Counted from the first letter of the stretch, positions 16,796 to 27,250 are shown. The stretch is DNA of 64,000 bases from an uncultured Thermoguttaceae bacterium (GCA_938042245.1 CALIRO010000040.1:1-64000), one strand, 5' to 3'. Notes: generated by a model not told the origin, from the sequence alone. A program made the numbers and translations.

Positions 16796-19092
16796 GAGTC
16801 GGCGGCCATGGCGGTACTAGTCTGGCCGAAGTAGAACTCCCGCAGCAGGCCGTGGACTCGGATTCCGCCGCCGCAGCAGAGGAGTTTTTGGACGGGCGGG
16901 CATTGGAGGTGGTTGGCGGCCTGTTGGAGGGTGCTTCGCACGTCCTCGGCCAGGGTTTCGAAGACCGGTTGGATGGCCCCATAGAGTTCATGAAGCCACT
17001 CGGCCTGTTGGGGTTGCTGAAGCAGGGCGTCCGCCTGAGTATAAGAGACGCCGCACTGTTGCACCACGGAGCGGAACAGTTGGCTGACGCCAAATCGCAT
17101 GGGTCGGACCCATAGATTTTGGCGGTAGTGGACCACCAATACGGTCTGCGCGGCGCCGACGTCGAGCAGGGCTTGCGCCACTGGCGGCGGAGGCGGCGTT
17201 TGGGGAGGCGGGTCGGCCCAAGGGCCTTCCTCCCATTTTTTCTCGTAGGCCAGGGCGTTATACAGGCCGACGGCGGAATATTGCACTGCCTGAAGCGGCA
17301 GTTTGGCTTCGCGAAACAGATGGCAGATGCGGGCGATCGGGCCCCGCTTGACCCCCACCAGAAGCAGATTTTCTTTCATTCCGATGCGCACGCTAGGTTG
17401 GCCATCCGGACGATTTGGTTCGGCGGCGCCCTCGCGTTTGGCGGCGGTTTCTCTTGCCCGCAATGGCGAATAGTAGTCCCAGGCGATTTCCTGCAACGGC
17501 AGGGAGATGCGTCGGCCTAATTCAAACTGGAGGACTTTAGTCTGTTTTTCTTTAGGCAGGTAGGGCAACGCAAGATTTAGAACAAATGTATATTGCATCG
17601 GCGGCGATAGACATATCGGCGTCTCCTTCACCTCCTCCCCGCTGAGAAAACTCTCCACGGCTTGCACCACGGCGTCGATCTGATCTTGGTCGTCGGCTTG
17701 CGAAAGATAGGTCCCATACGGAATCAGCACCACGCGGTCCATTTCCACCTGATCCTGTTCCGTGCGGCGCAATCGGACGGCTTTTAGGGCCCAATTGCCG
17801 ATGTCCACGCCCCAGGCGGCTTTGGCGGGCTCCTTTCGTGAAAACACGTCCATTGTCAAAAGTCCGGTGATTCGGGAGGCCAGATTGGTCGATTCCGGTT
17901 TGGGCGTCAGATCCATTTCCACTTCCGCCAAACCGAGCCCTTGCAAGGCTAGGCCGCAGGCCGTCCAAAGCAAACCAGTCAATTGTCCGTACACCTCAGA
18001 CCGCAGCGATTCGGCCGCTTGAATGCGGCGAAATTGCCAGGTCCACTCCACCGGACAGCCCAGGGGCCACTGTTTGGGTCGGCTTGCCCAGGTGGCGTGG
18101 GCCAGCAGGGGATTTTCCCTCGCACGGGCCTGGCGTTTTTCCAGGGCGGCTTTCAAGTTGGCCAGTTGCGGATGCCCGGGCGAAAGCCGCTCCAGACGTT
18201 GAATCGCTTCCTCCACTACCGGATCGACCACAGGGCTTTTGGCCAAATCCTGCCACAGCCAATCCGCCTCCGCTGCCTGCCGTCGTAAACGCCTCAGTTT
18301 CTCCTCTTGCCGATCCGCAGGCAATTGATCCACTAGGCGCACCACCTCCTGGTACCGATGGGCGGCCAGCAACTTGTTGGCCTTCTGGTGCAGGCGGACG
18401 CTGATCCGCTGGAGCACTTCTAAGGCCCGTTGGTGGCCCGGCCGAAGCCGAAGCAGTTCATCGCATTGGCTAATCAATTGCCGAACGGGTTGGCTGTCCA
18501 GTTGGCCGTTGAGCGACGCTTCCAAATGCCGAATTCGCTCCAGCTTTTGGCGGGTTTGCAGCAGGAGGGTTTCCGCCTCCTCGTTTCGGAGGCCCGGCGG
18601 GATCGGCTCTAATAGGGCTACGATTTGTTCATATTCCGTTGTCTGCGCCAAGGCCAACGCCTGCTCGATCTTTTCCTTCGCCTCCAGCGTCTGCACGGTG
18701 ATCCCCCGACGCAGCCGATCGAGGGTGCGTTCGGCCAAAGCCGCCAATGACAACAGTTGACTATGTTCGATTTTGGGTATTCGTTCTAAGGCGGCGATCG
18801 CCTCGTCGATTTGCCCGTCGCGTTCCAGTTGTTTGATTTGTTCCAGGTCGGCTTCGATCCGTTCTTGCATACGCCGCAGGGCGCCCTGCAGGTTGGCGCC
18901 GCAGTGGCCACAGTAACGCTCCGAGGCCGGTTCTAAATGGCCGCATTGGCAGCACGGCTCCCAAAGCCGACTGCCGCATTGCGAACAAAACCGTTGGCCC
19001 GGCCCGTTTTCTTTTCCACAACGAGGACATACCAACGCGCGATCTGCCACCTGATGGACCTCCCGGTTCGGCTCGTCTTGGATGATGCTCAT
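16783..19092 (-). CDS. Zinc-ribbon / helical / PilM fusion protein
   Basis: A three-part protein of about 769 residues. The N terminus has two zinc ribbons: C22-C25-C36-C39, then C47-C50-C61-C64. Residues 80-390 are charged and helical, with TPR- or coiled-coil-like repeats. From about 425 the sequence is a PilM-like actin-fold ATPase (GVDIGNWALKAVRL, later ALLDVGAAQTVLVV and CCGGGIRVHGL). PilM forms the cytoplasmic ring of type IV pilus machines with PilN/O/P, but none of those genes is here. The neighbours on the same strand are two DUF1559 pseudopilin-like genes and a coiled-coil protein, which suggests a secretion/pseudopilus role. The ATG at 19092 has AGGAG about 15 nt upstream; an in-frame start at 19119 lacks a ribosome site. 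Confidence 0.82.
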   Translation of the reverse strand: MSIIQDEPNREVHQVADRALVCPRCGKENGPGQRFCSQCGSRLWEPCCQCGHLEPASERYCGHCGANLQGALRRMQERIEADLEQIKQLERDGQIDEAIAALERIPKIEHSQLLSLAALAERTLDRLRRGITVQTLEAKEKIEQALALAQTTEYEQIVALLEPIPPGLRNEEAETLLLQTRQKLERIRHLEASLNGQLDSQPVRQLISQCDELLRLRPGHQRALEVLQRISVRLHQKANKLLAAHRYQEVVRLVDQLPADRQEEKLRRLRRQAAEADWLWQDLAKSPVVDPVVEEAIQRLERLSPGHPQLANLKAALEKRQARARENPLLAHATWASRPKQWPLGCPVEWTWQFRRIQAAESLRSEVYGQLTGLLWTACGLALQGLGLAEVEMDLTPKPESTNLASRITGLLTMDVFSRKEPAKAAWGVDIGNWALKAVRLRRTEQDQVEMDRVVLIPYGTYLSQADDQDQIDAVVQAVESFLSGEEVKETPICLSPPMQYTFVLNLALPYLPKEKQTKVLQFELGRRISLPLQEIAWDYYSPLRARETAAKREGAAEPNRPDGQPSVRIGMKENLLLVGVKRGPIARICHLFREAKLPLQAVQYSAVGLYNALAYEKKWEEGPWADPPPQTPPPPPVAQALLDVGAAQTVLVVHYRQNLWVRPMRFGVSQLFRSVVQQCGVSYTQADALLQQPQQAEWLHELYGAIQPVFETLAEDVRSTLQQAANHLQCPPVQKLLCCGGGIRVHGLLREFYFGQTSTAMAADSKVG

Positions 19093-19608
19093 AGTCAATA
19101 CACAAACTCCTAAAAACACGGGGATTACTCGCTCCTGTTCGTAGGATGCCCTTAGTTGGCTGGCTTGTGTTCGTTGGGGATCTCCATACCCAGGTTCCCC
19201 CTCACCCTAACCCTCTCCCGCAGAGGGGAGAGGGGAAAGGCCCCCTCACCCAGCCGGGCTTACGCCCGGCGCCCCTCTCCCGCGGAGGGGAGAGGCGATT
19301 TTTTTTGCGGAGGGGAAAGGGGAGGTGCGGAAGGGGGAATCGATAAATAATCCAAGGCGAGAAGGGGGTGAGAGGGACCTTCTCGCCTCGACGGGGGCGG
19401 ACAGGATGTCCTCGGAGAGGGGAGGCATGATCCTGTTTCGTCTGTTTCCACTGGCAGTCGCCAAACGGGGCCCTTGGGTGGGGCAGAAGCCCCACCCAAG
19501 AGCTTGTGCTTTCGCCGTTGGTCTAACCTGTCGGCCATCGGGTGGGACACACGCCGGACCAGAACTCAACCCAAGGTTCCGGCTGGTCCGCTAGGCCGCT
19601 CAGGAGGG
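19093..19608. repeat. Hairpin-repeat spacer
   Basis: About 500 bp without a gene. It holds the CCCTCACCCTAACCCTCTCCC-type palindromic repeat (about 19199-19320, several CTCTCCCGC(A/G)GAGGGGAGAG stems) and the perfect hairpin at 19473-19500. Related stems recur at 26230-26440 and 40029-40110. Confidence 0.7.
19473..19500. repeat. Perfect 12-bp hairpin
   Basis: CTTGGGTGGGGC and GCCCCACCCAAG are perfectly complementary around an AGAA loop. No T-tract follows on either strand, so this is a repeat-type hairpin rather than a standard terminator. Confidence 0.75.
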
Positions 19609-20922
19609 TTAGTCTTCAAACCGACCCATTTTCTTGGTGGCGTTGGTGATGAACACCCGGCTTGTAATCATCGCTTCGGGCAGTTCGACCGTAGCGGTCT
19701 TGTAGCCGCGGGCTCGCAAGATAGCCGGATCGTTGGTCTCGGTAACCGGGAAGCCGGGGTTCAGGAACCCGTCGCCGTCCAGGTCGGCAAACTCTTTTAC
19801 CGAGCCGTCGGCCATCAGGATATTGCAGGTAAGCTGCTTACCCGATCCATGAACGGCCAACCAGTCGCGGGTATCCTGCAGGTAGGTGCCGCTGGTAGCC
19901 GTCGGGGGCGGGCAGTTGCCAGCCGCTTCGCAGGCCAATTGGGCCTGGAGCGAAGCGCCGTCTTTGCTGATCAACTTCACGCCGCCGTCGCCATCGACAT
20001 AAGCCGGGCCGTCGTTAAACGACTCGACCAACTGGTCGCCGGCGACCACATAGGTTTTGGTTTCGGTGGAACCCTGGGCAAACGGGTCGGCGCCGGAGCC
20101 GCCGGTGGCCGAGAGCGACGGTCCATAGGCGATCGTTCGGAGCAGGATGGCTTCGTCGATATCGCCGGGGGCCGCGTCGCCCAGAAGCGGGATGTTCGAG
20201 CTAACAATCGGCGAGGTGTCCAGAATCCGGCGAGTCAGCGGTCCCAACGTGGTGTTCAACCCTTTGATGCCGTTTTTAGTGCCGCCGTTGGGCAAGCTGT
20301 AGGGGTTTTGGACGTTTTGACCGGTTCGGTTTTCCAACCGCGGGCCAGTACGCACAAAGTACCAACTGCTGGCATAGTTGGTGTTATAGCCTTGGGCAAA
20401 GAAATACCGAGCAATCAAAGCAGCTCGCTCCGGGGATTGCGGGGCGGTGCTGGCAAAACCGCCTGTGGTACTCCCGGCCAAGCTCGTGCCCGGCCAGGTC
20501 TCCGAAGCGCAGATGCCACACTGGATTCGTTCCACCGGGGCGCCTTCGGAGGGTTGGGTCGTATGACCGGTCTGCTTCAAGAGGTCGTTGATTTTTTCGC
20601 TGGATTTTAGGGGGTTGGAGGGGCAGAGCATTTCGCCCGGCTTAGCCGCGCCGGTATTGACCAGGTCGGCCACCCAGCCCCAGGTGTCCGGGCAGCCGTC
20701 GCGGCGGAAGTCGAAGGCGCCGGTGCAAAGCCGCGTTTCGGGGTCGCGGTCAGCGAACATGGCAAAGCCAACCCCGAACTGCCGCAGGTTGTTTTTGCAA
20801 CTGGCGTTTCGGGCCGCTTCCCGCGCCCGCACCAGCGCCGGCAACAGCAGGGCCACCAAAATCGCAATAATCGTAATCACCACCAACAACTCAATGAGGG
20901 TAAAACCCTTTTTACGCGACAT
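19609..20922 (-). CDS. DUF1559-type pseudopilin-like protein
   Basis: Exported protein with a type IV prepilin leader: MSRKKG, then FTLIELLVV with the conserved Glu at +5, cleaved after Gly by prepilin peptidase. A long globular part follows, starting with the typical planctomycete segment [18 protein letters not shown]. The family usually ends in an H-x9-DG motif; here a related [11 protein letters not shown] is present, but the His is further away. Its length of about 437 is at the long end for the family. CAGGAG precedes the ATG at 20922. Planctomycete genomes carry many such genes and their function is not settled. It is in a minus-strand group with a similar gene (23802-25139) and the PilM fusion. 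Confidence 0.88.
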   Translation of the reverse strand: MSRKKGFTLIELLVVITIIAILVALLLPALVRAREAARNASCKNNLRQFGVGFAMFADRDPETRLCTGAFDFRRDGCPDTWGWVADLVNTGAAKPGEMLCPSNPLKSSEKINDLLKQTGHTTQPSEGAPVERIQCGICASETWPGTSLAGSTTGGFASTAPQSPERAALIARYFFAQGYNTNYASSWYFVRTGPRLENRTGQNVQNPYSLPNGGTKNGIKGLNTTLGPLTRRILDTSPIVSSNIPLLGDAAPGDIDEAILLRTIAYGPSLSATGGSGADPFAQGSTETKTYVVAGDQLVESFNDGPAYVDGDGGVKLISKDGASLQAQLACEAAGNCPPPTATSGTYLQDTRDWLAVHGSGKQLTCNILMADGSVKEFADLDGDGFLNPGFPVTETNDPAILRARGYKTATVELPEAMITSRVFITNATKKMGRFED

Positions 20923-21570
20923 GGAACATTTCTCCTGTAGCATAGGAACTTCGCAACATCAAAAAATCGACAAACCATAGGACTTGCAGCCTCGTAGGAA
21001 ATAGGGTTGAATAAAAAGTGCTTCCTACGGCAGGCCTAATGGGTGCAAGCAGTTCAGTGGGGGCTGTCTAGGGCCGACAAGCTGAGTTTGGGTGCAAGGC
21101 GAACGACCACTCAGCTTGCGGCAGGCGTCCCCATGGGCTGCTTGCTTTTTTCTGCGCTGTGGGGTGGAGGGCGTTTTTTGCGGCGTCGGTGGGCATGGGC
21201 GCCGCCGGGTTTCCCTCCCCCGCTAAGGCGCCGCCACCGGCGCCGCGATTCCTGCCTACGCAGGAAGGACTTGCCTTGGGATCTCCCGCGGCAAGCAGGT
21301 GGGGATGTCCCAGAGCAACTAAGTTGTGCGGTTGCTTGAGTCTGTTTGGGCCTCCTTGGAACCAGGGAAACAAACGGGGAATTTTGTTTTGTCATGGGAA
21401 ACCTAAAGGTCCGCTTTGTTTTGCTTGGTTTTTCTTAGAAGCAGGGATTTCTTCTATTTGTTTCGACCTTATTGTACCGAGCAAGTATTAAGTGCTAGCA
21501 AAGATTTTGTAAAATCTTGGTAAGTGTTTTGGACTCTTTCTTGGGAGGGGTTCTCCCTCAGAGGGGGAAT
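20923..21570. other. Spacer between the DUF1559 gene and the coiled-coil protein gene
   Basis: No gene is seen in about 650 bp. It has an inverted repeat TTCCTGCCTACGCAGGAA near 21250 and a short perfect palindrome AAGATTTT-GT-AAAATCTT at 21501-21518. Neither has a terminator T-tract. Confidence 0.45.
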
Positions 21571-23793
21571 CTATTTTGTTCTGTTTAGGTTGCTGGCGGC
21601 TTGGCGGCTGGTGGTAATCGTTTCAGGAGGCGAGGCGGTAGATGCCGGGTCAGCGATCTGGACGCACAGGGCCTCCAGGAGCAAAGGCTGCTGTTCTTGC
21701 GCGCTGCGTGGGATTTCGGGCGTGAGCGATCGGATACGGATTTGCACCATTTGAAGCCGAGCGGTTTCCTTTGCTTTGCCGACGATTTCCAGGACCAGTT
21801 CGGCGGGGCCGGGACGGCGTCGGGCTTGGGGTAGGCTTCGCTCTAGCCGACTGGCCAGCCCCTGAAGGCTCTCCTGAAGCTGCCATCGGATAATATAAAT
21901 ATATGTATCCTCCACGGGGACATCCCAGCCGAGCTTTTTCGCCCGTTCCGCTCCATTGCCGGTCCATTCAGTAAGCAACTTGGCCTGAGGGGACAATCGC
22001 AGGGCGAGGGGAAACTGGGCCGTCGGCGTCTGGGCCGGCGGCGTCTCTTGCGAGGAAGCGGAAGTCTGAATCGGCCTGAGACCGCTCAAGTCCTGAAAGA
22101 TGGCCTGGGTCAATCGCACGCTGGCCTGATCCCACAGGCTGAGCCACTCTTTGGCGACAGGCCCCAGCGTTTGCTGGCGGAGCTTGTCATTCGGATTCGG
22201 ACGCCCCGGGCCAACCTTGCCGGCAGGCGACTTCTGGCCGGCCGAGGGGTCCACCGGCACGATGGGGTCAATCTGCTCATACACCAGCCGACCTATCAAC
22301 ACCAAAAAACCCGGCTCAAAGGCGGATTGATCGACGGCTTTACGAAGGGTATCTGGGCGTTGGGGCCAGCGCTGCGCCAGCCAATCGGCCAACAGTTGCC
22401 TGGCCCACGAGGCCGGGATGGTCATGGCCAATTGGGCGGCCGCCTGCTGGAGGTTTCCATCGGCGCCGGGGCCAGGAATCGGGGCCAGCGGACCTGCTAG
22501 AGCGGAGGCAAACTCGGGACGCCACACCGACTCGGCTACCTGCCGGGCCTGAGCTGCTTGCTCAGCCGCTGGATCGATTCCCTCCGGTACGGCCAGCATC
22601 TGGGCGGCCTGGGCGCTCCAGACAGCCAACTGCCGCAATATGGCCGACCGCACCGACGTGCTGGTTCGCTGAGATTGCACCAGCACCAGGTTGGCTCGGA
22701 AATGCTCCCAGCGGTTGGGCAAAAAGGTCTGCTCGATTTTTTGTCGCGTTTGCGGCGATAAAGCCGGTTCCTCCACATACCGGGCCAGTTGCTCCTGAAG
22801 CTCCGGTCGGGCTTGATTGCTAAGCACGCGCAGGGCCTCTTGCTGAAGCGATTGGGCTTGCAAAAGGGCCTGACCATGTAAGAGATTCTCCGGCCCTAAG
22901 ATCGCCTGCAACAGGAGCCGATCGTGATCTGGGGTCGGCTGAGCAGCCAAGGCGGCCAACACACACCGGATGGCCGTCGGATGGTCTTCGGTGGGCGTTT
23001 GGCCGGAAAGCAACTGCCGAAGTCCATCCACTGCTTTGGGCGTTTGCAGACTGGCTAGGGCGTCGGCGACAGCCCGAAGGATGGCCTCGGTATGCTGAGT
23101 GCGTCCGGAAACGGACTGGGCGTGGCCCGCCGGAGCGGCCTTTTCGGTCCAGACCATATCCAACAACAGGTCCACGAGTTCGGGATCGCTCCGGCGATTT
23201 TGCACCAGATAGGCGATCGCCTCGACCAATCGTTGCGGGGCCTGGCGCCGGGCCAGCAGAAAATGCTCCGGCTTCCACTGATCAAAGGCTTCAGGCAAAG
23301 TGGTCTTGGGCTTGGCCGGCGGGTTGTCTTCGTCGTCGGAGGATGCAGAGGCGTTGGTTGGGTTGGCGGAATGGCCGGCGGCGGTCGTCGGCTGGCCGCT
23401 GGTCCGCTGTTTGCGGTGCGCCGCCGCCTGCTGACGAGCAGCCTCCTCCTGCTTGCGACGCTCCTCCTCCTGACGCCGTTTGGCTTCCTCACGGGCCCGG
23501 CGTTCCTCTTCCTCCTCTTCTTTCTGGCGTTTTTCATTCAAGGCCCGCCACTCTGCTTCCGACATGCCGCCCCATCGGCCTTTGTAGTGAGCGGCCCGCC
23601 CATCCGAAGAGCCTCCGCAGCCGCCGCACCCGCTCCAACAGACTAACCACAAGACGAAAATCAGCACAAACCACCATCGCCAAGACCCAATAGCTATTCC
23701 CCCGTCCACTGTAGTTACTCCCCGTACCCTAGACATCCCAAACAGCCGCCCCGCCAACAGACGCCCCGCTTCATCCGTTGGCCCCATCCTCAC
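21571..23793 (-). CDS. Unknown membrane-anchored coiled-coil protein
   Basis: I do not recognise a family. The 740 residues begin with a short basic leader and one hydrophobic span (WWFVLIFVLWLVCWSGC, about 39-55). The span is followed by a Cys/Gly-rich stretch, so it is either a membrane anchor or a lipoprotein signal. Next comes a strongly charged Glu/Arg helix (about 82-125), a disordered Ser/Ala/Pro linker, and a long Leu/Ala/Gln-rich helical region that could be HEAT-like. The C-terminal 150 residues look more globular. The start (GTG 23793 or ATG 23787) lies only 8-14 bp after the stop of the upstream pseudopilin gene, so the two are probably co-transcribed. Confidence 0.7.
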   Translation of the reverse strand: MRMGPTDEAGRLLAGRLFGMSRVRGVTTVDGGIAIGSWRWWFVLIFVLWLVCWSGCGGCGGSSDGRAAHYKGRWGGMSEAEWRALNEKRQKEEEEEERRAREEAKRRQEEERRKQEEAARQQAAAHRKQRTSGQPTTAAGHSANPTNASASSDDEDNPPAKPKTTLPEAFDQWKPEHFLLARRQAPQRLVEAIAYLVQNRRSDPELVDLLLDMVWTEKAAPAGHAQSVSGRTQHTEAILRAVADALASLQTPKAVDGLRQLLSGQTPTEDHPTAIRCVLAALAAQPTPDHDRLLLQAILGPENLLHGQALLQAQSLQQEALRVLSNQARPELQEQLARYVEEPALSPQTRQKIEQTFLPNRWEHFRANLVLVQSQRTSTSVRSAILRQLAVWSAQAAQMLAVPEGIDPAAEQAAQARQVAESVWRPEFASALAGPLAPIPGPGADGNLQQAAAQLAMTIPASWARQLLADWLAQRWPQRPDTLRKAVDQSAFEPGFLVLIGRLVYEQIDPIVPVDPSAGQKSPAGKVGPGRPNPNDKLRQQTLGPVAKEWLSLWDQASVRLTQAIFQDLSGLRPIQTSASSQETPPAQTPTAQFPLALRLSPQAKLLTEWTGNGAERAKKLGWDVPVEDTYIYIIRWQLQESLQGLASRLERSLPQARRRPGPAELVLEIVGKAKETARLQMVQIRIRSLTPEIPRSAQEQQPLLLEALCVQIADPASTASPPETITTSRQAASNLNRTK

Positions 23794-23801
23794 CCATCCA
23801 C

Positions 23802-25139
23802 CTACGGCGACACAATGTCCCGTAACGACCAGCCGCTAAAGACCTCCTCCGGCGGCCATTCGATCTGACTGTCAGCAAAGCCGTTGCTGCCGCTAGCGGT
23901 AAAACCGTTATTGATCAAAAAGTCCTGATTGAGGTCCTTGACCTGTCGGACGCTTCCGTCGCCAAAAAGCACGTTGCAATAACCCCGATGCACGGGGGCA
24001 AAACCGCGATAATCTTGGCGAGTGGCGTTCCAGCCCGCCCACCAGCCGTTCGGCCCCGTGCGTGGCGTTCCCGGAGCAAATGTGGGCGGCGTCATCTCCG
24101 GATTGCGAACCGGACCTGTAGTGAACGCTTTGGTCAGAAACGTTCCCGCTGGGACACTGCCCATCGCCTGGGAAAGTTGCCCCACCGAGGCGCCGCACCC
24201 CATAATCGGCACAAGCGAATTCGGAACCGGCGAGGAGTCCAGTAGGGCCGGCGAAAGCGGCCCCAAGGTCGAGCCGCGAGAAGCCAAAGAAACCTCACAC
24301 CCGCTGCCGGCACCGGTCAAGTTGCCGCTGGCGTCCAGCCGAACACCAGTCCGAACTAAAAACCAACTGGCCGTGTAGTTGGTGTTGTAGAACTTTTTGT
24401 GGATTTCGGTGAACACCAGTTGAGTGCGGGCTTCGCTGCCCGGAGCTAAGTTCTGTTCGATGATCCGACGGCACGGATTGATCTGCTGACTGCCGTCGGG
24501 CAGGTCCTTGGGCGGACTGCCCAAATGATCCACACAAGGATCAAGAGAACTCCCCCCTAAAAGATCCTGATAGGTCTCTGTTAGCAGAGCGGGATTGGAC
24601 GGACAGAGCATCTTACCTACCGGAATGCCCAACTGAACCAGATCGGCCACCCAGCCAACCTCAGTTACACAGCCGTCCCGGTTCCAATCCATGGCACCAG
24701 AGCAGAATTTGCCGTGGGTTTGGGCGTGGGTCAACATGCCCACATAGAACTGTTTGAGATTGTTTTGACAGGTGGTGGATCGGCTGGCTTCCCGAGCGGC
24801 ATTCAGCGCAGGAAACATCAGCCCCAACAGGATCGAAATAATCACAATCACCACCAACATTTCGACCAGGGTAAATCCCCGAACCGCCAAACGAAACTGG
24901 TTCTGCTTCCTTAGAAGAGCCGAAGAGTTATCCCTGCCCCCAAGGTCGGAATAGCTCCCCTTCCAGGCACAGACGGCCAACGTCCAATGCGTTTTGCTCT
25001 GCCAGGGCTTGCTTGGGTGATAGAACCCTGTGGTCGGTTTTGCCGTTTGGGCCTGTCGGGCAGGAGTCCAACCGGCGGCAACAGGATTTTGGCAGCTCAG
25101 AGCGTTTTCCTTTTCCCTCCAACCTGTGGAAATCTTCAT
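23802..25139 (-). CDS. DUF1559 pseudopilin-like protein with H-x9-DG motif
   Basis: A second protein of the same type as at 19609-20922. The prepilin segment [14 protein letters not shown] is followed by [18 protein letters not shown]. The C-terminal motif is exact: His, nine residues (RGYCNVLFG), then DG. The true start is unclear. The frame is open for about 85 residues before the prepilin segment, with no ATG just upstream of it. A TTG shortly before (FRLAVRG) or a longer leader is possible, so the 5' end given is the maximum. It probably heads a minus-strand transcript with the coiled-coil gene that follows. Confidence 0.82.
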   Translation of the reverse strand: MKISTGWREKENALSCQNPVAAGWTPARQAQTAKPTTGFYHPSKPWQSKTHWTLAVCAWKGSYSDLGGRDNSSALLRKQNQFRLAVRGFTLVEMLVVIVIISILLGLMFPALNAAREASRSTTCQNNLKQFYVGMLTHAQTHGKFCSGAMDWNRDGCVTEVGWVADLVQLGIPVGKMLCPSNPALLTETYQDLLGGSSLDPCVDHLGSPPKDLPDGSQQINPCRRIIEQNLAPGSEARTQLVFTEIHKKFYNTNYTASWFLVRTGVRLDASGNLTGAGSGCEVSLASRGSTLGPLSPALLDSSPVPNSLVPIMGCGASVGQLSQAMGSVPAGTFLTKAFTTGPVRNPEMTPPTFAPGTPRTGPNGWWAGWNATRQDYRGFAPVHRGYCNVLFGDGSVRQVKDLNQDFLINNGFTASGSNGFADSQIEWPPEEVFSGWSLRDIVSP

Positions 25140-25606
25140 TCTCTACGACCTCCCAAATAAAGGTTTTGCCCCTGCAAACAAGTCCTTCCATTTACTTTGG
25201 GCACGATGGCCCTCGAAAAACGCCCTTCCCTGTGGTAGAATCACTCATCCTTGGGGAAGGACATTCCCCTAGCCCGTGTTTGGAGATATTCTAAAAAGGG
25301 CACGTAAGGCATAGATCAAAGAAATGTAAAAACTTTGTAAGCGCCGACCGCCCTCAATGGGGATTCCAAATGCACGCTGCAGATGGCCTCCTAAAGTGGG
25401 AGTAAACAAAAGATATTCCCGTTTCGGGGGACAAGCCCCTCTAGAGAAAGCCCCGCTTTTTCGATGCGACGCTGCACATAACCCCTTTGCAGCAAAAGAG
25501 GATAGGATTTTATGAGACGAGAGAGATTCCCACTAGGCCCGGCGATCGAGCAAGGTTGGAGGGGGACTTTGCCCAATCGTCTATAATTCAGTAAGAAGAC
25601 CACCTT
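25140..25606. other. Spacer with mvhD promoter candidate
   Basis: No gene is visible. A perfect -10 hexamer TATAAT at 25582-25587 stands 20 bp upstream of the mvhD start codon. The best -35 (TTGGAG, 25556-25561) has a 20-bp spacer, which is long, so only the -10 is noteworthy. Confidence 0.4.
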
Positions 25607-26191
25607 ATGCAAGATTCTTCGGAGTACAATTCGGTTCCTCTTTCCACTGGCCAGACCGAGAAACCATCTGCCCCGGCGCCGTTTGAGCCGAAGGTGGTGG
25701 CCTTCTGCTGCACTTACTGCGCCTATACGGCGGCGGATTTGGCCGGGGCCATGCGCCTGGAATATCCCCCCAATGTCCGGGTGGTGCAGGTCCTCTGCAC
25801 CGGCAAGGTAGAGGTCGAGTGGCTCCTTCGGGCCTTTGAGGAAGGGGCCGACGCCGTGTATGTGGCCGGCTGCGCCCTGGGCGATTGCCACTTTCTGGAA
25901 GGCAACCTTCAGGGGATGCGCACGGTGGCATATGCGAAACAGCTTTTGGCCGAGGTGGGCCTAGAGCCGGAGCGCCTGGAGTTTTTCCATATCCCAGCTT
26001 CCGCCGGAGTGCTTTTTGCGCAGCGGGCCCAGCAGATGACCGAACGAGCAAAACAATTAGGGCCCAACCCCTTTCGTTCCAAACGCAGCCTCGTCGAGGG
26101 GCGGAAACTTTCCTTGCCCCCCGATCCCCATCCGCCGCTGCCGCCGGCACAGTTCGGCCGACGTATTACGGCACAAACCCAAGACAAGTAA
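25607..26191 (+). CDS. mvhD: MvhD-type hydrogenase/Hdr iron-sulfur subunit
   Basis: Small [2Fe-2S] protein that carries electrons between HdrA and a partner oxidoreductase. The match is strong along residues 32-100: the cysteine cluster C34-C35-x2-C38 with YTAADLAG, the segment LEYPPNVRVVQVLCTGKV (C64) and AGCALGDCHFLEGN (C89, C94). Length is 194, with a 25-residue disordered N terminus and a Pro-rich tail. No hydrogenase large or small subunit is nearby. Instead metV and metF follow on the same strand, the arrangement expected for a MetFV-Hdr complex. The hdrCBA genes are 9 kb upstream on the same strand. Confidence 0.92.
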   Translation: MQDSSEYNSVPLSTGQTEKPSAPAPFEPKVVAFCCTYCAYTAADLAGAMRLEYPPNVRVVQVLCTGKVEVEWLLRAFEEGADAVYVAGCALGDCHFLEGNLQGMRTVAYAKQLLAEVGLEPERLEFFHIPASAGVLFAQRAQQMTERAKQLGPNPFRSKRSLVEGRKLSLPPDPHPPLPPAQFGRRITAQTQDK

Positions 26192-26229
26192 GAAACGAAC
26201 CCGCTTTTTGAGACCAACAGGAGAGCGAA

Positions 26230-26450
26230 TCCTTATATTCCCCTCTCCCGCCAGGGGAGAGGGGACTTGAACGCTTCTCCCCTTTGCAAAAAATCGCCTC
26301 TCCCCGCCGTGGGAGAGGCCGGCCTGCGTAGCAGGCCAGGTGAGGGGGAAATTCTCCCCTCTGTCCGCCGTGGGAGAGGGGGGTACGGGTTCCACCTCAC
26401 CCGGCTCAGCCGGCCTTTCCCGCAGTGGCAAGAGGCGATGAATACGAGAG
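26230..26450. repeat. Hairpin repeats between mvhD and metV
   Basis: Several GC-rich stems of the CCCCTCTCCCGCCAGGGGAG type, plus GGCCGGCCTGCGTAGCAGGCC. They belong to the same dispersed family as at 19199-19320 and 40029-40110. A further degenerate piece resembling the MITE centre (GGACTGCCGCTTGCGGGGGA) follows at about 26465. They separate mvhD from metV by 381 bp. Confidence 0.7.
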
Positions 26451-26572
26451 CAGCCCAAAGCAGCCTGGACTGCCGCTTGCGGGGGAATGATAAGGCGGGC
26501 CTGTCCCGCAGGGCAGAAACGTATGTTTTTTAATTCGCCAGAATTTTCCTATGTTTTCGAAGGGGTTTTGCG

Positions 26573-27250
26573 ATGATTGTTGCGGAGCGCAAACCGCTGG
26601 AAGAAATCGAGGCCATGCTGGGCGAGGCCGAACGGGTGCTGGTGGTTGGTTGCGGCACGTGTGTGGCTGTGTGCATGGCCGGCGGGGAAAAAGAGGTGGA
26701 ACTTTTGTCCGGCGAGCTTCGGATGCGCTCCAAACTAGCCGGTCGGCGTCGGCGGATTGACCAGGTAACGCTGACCCGGCAATGCGACCGGGAATACCTG
26801 GAGCTGTTGGCGGCGTATGTGGGAGAGTATGATGTTCTTTTATCTACTGCTTGCGGGGCTGGCGTGCAATTGCTGGCCGAGCGCTTCGAGGGCAGACCAG
26901 TCCTGCCTGCGTTGAACACTCGGTTTATCGGGGTGGCGGAAGGGCCTGGCCAGTGGAGCCAACGCTGCTTGGCCTGCGGGCAATGCCTGCTGCATCTGAC
27001 GGGCGGGATCTGCCCAGTAACGATCTGCCCGAAAAACCTGCTGAATGGCCCGTGCGGCGGGACTAACCACGGCAAATGCGAGGTCAACCCGGAAAATGAC
27101 TGTGCCTGGACGCTCATTTACCGGCGGCTGGAAAAGCTGGGCCGACTGGACCTTTTGGAGGCCATTCAGCCGCCGAAAGACTACCGGCCCATGACCAAAC
27201 CGGCCCGGGTGGTGCACCCTGCCTTCCAGGCCCAATCGCCGCCGAAATGA
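26573..27250 (+). CDS. metV: MetV, zinc-finger partner of methylenetetrahydrofolate reductase
   Basis: Member of the MTHFR C-terminal-domain family (MetV), a zinc/iron-sulfur protein that binds MetF in acetogens. The N-terminal part has GCGTCVAVC (C27, C30, C34). The diagnostic C-terminal block spans residues 132-177: CLACGQC, then LTGGICPVTICPKNLLNGPC, then GKCEVNPENDCAW. In Moorella, MetV joins MetF to HdrA. GAAGGGG precedes the ATG at 26573. It is followed by metF after 192 bp that contain another repeat fragment with a CTCCGC-AAAA-GCGGAG hairpin. Confidence 0.93.
   Translation: MIVAERKPLEEIEAMLGEAERVLVVGCGTCVAVCMAGGEKEVELLSGELRMRSKLAGRRRRIDQVTLTRQCDREYLELLAAYVGEYDVLLSTACGAGVQLLAERFEGRPVLPALNTRFIGVAEGPGQWSQRCLACGQCLLHLTGGICPVTICPKNLLNGPCGGTNHGKCEVNPENDCAWTLIYRRLEKLGRLDLLEAIQPPKDYRPMTKPARVVHPAFQAQSPPK

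Noticed and set aside
19199-19320. Possible CRISPR array in the CTCTCCC repeats
   Set aside because: The units are imperfect stems with irregular spacing and no unique spacers; no cas gene is present.
25607-26191. mvhD as part of a hydrogenase
   Set aside because: No hydrogenase large or small subunit (mvhA/mvhG) is present in the window; metV and metF are its neighbours.
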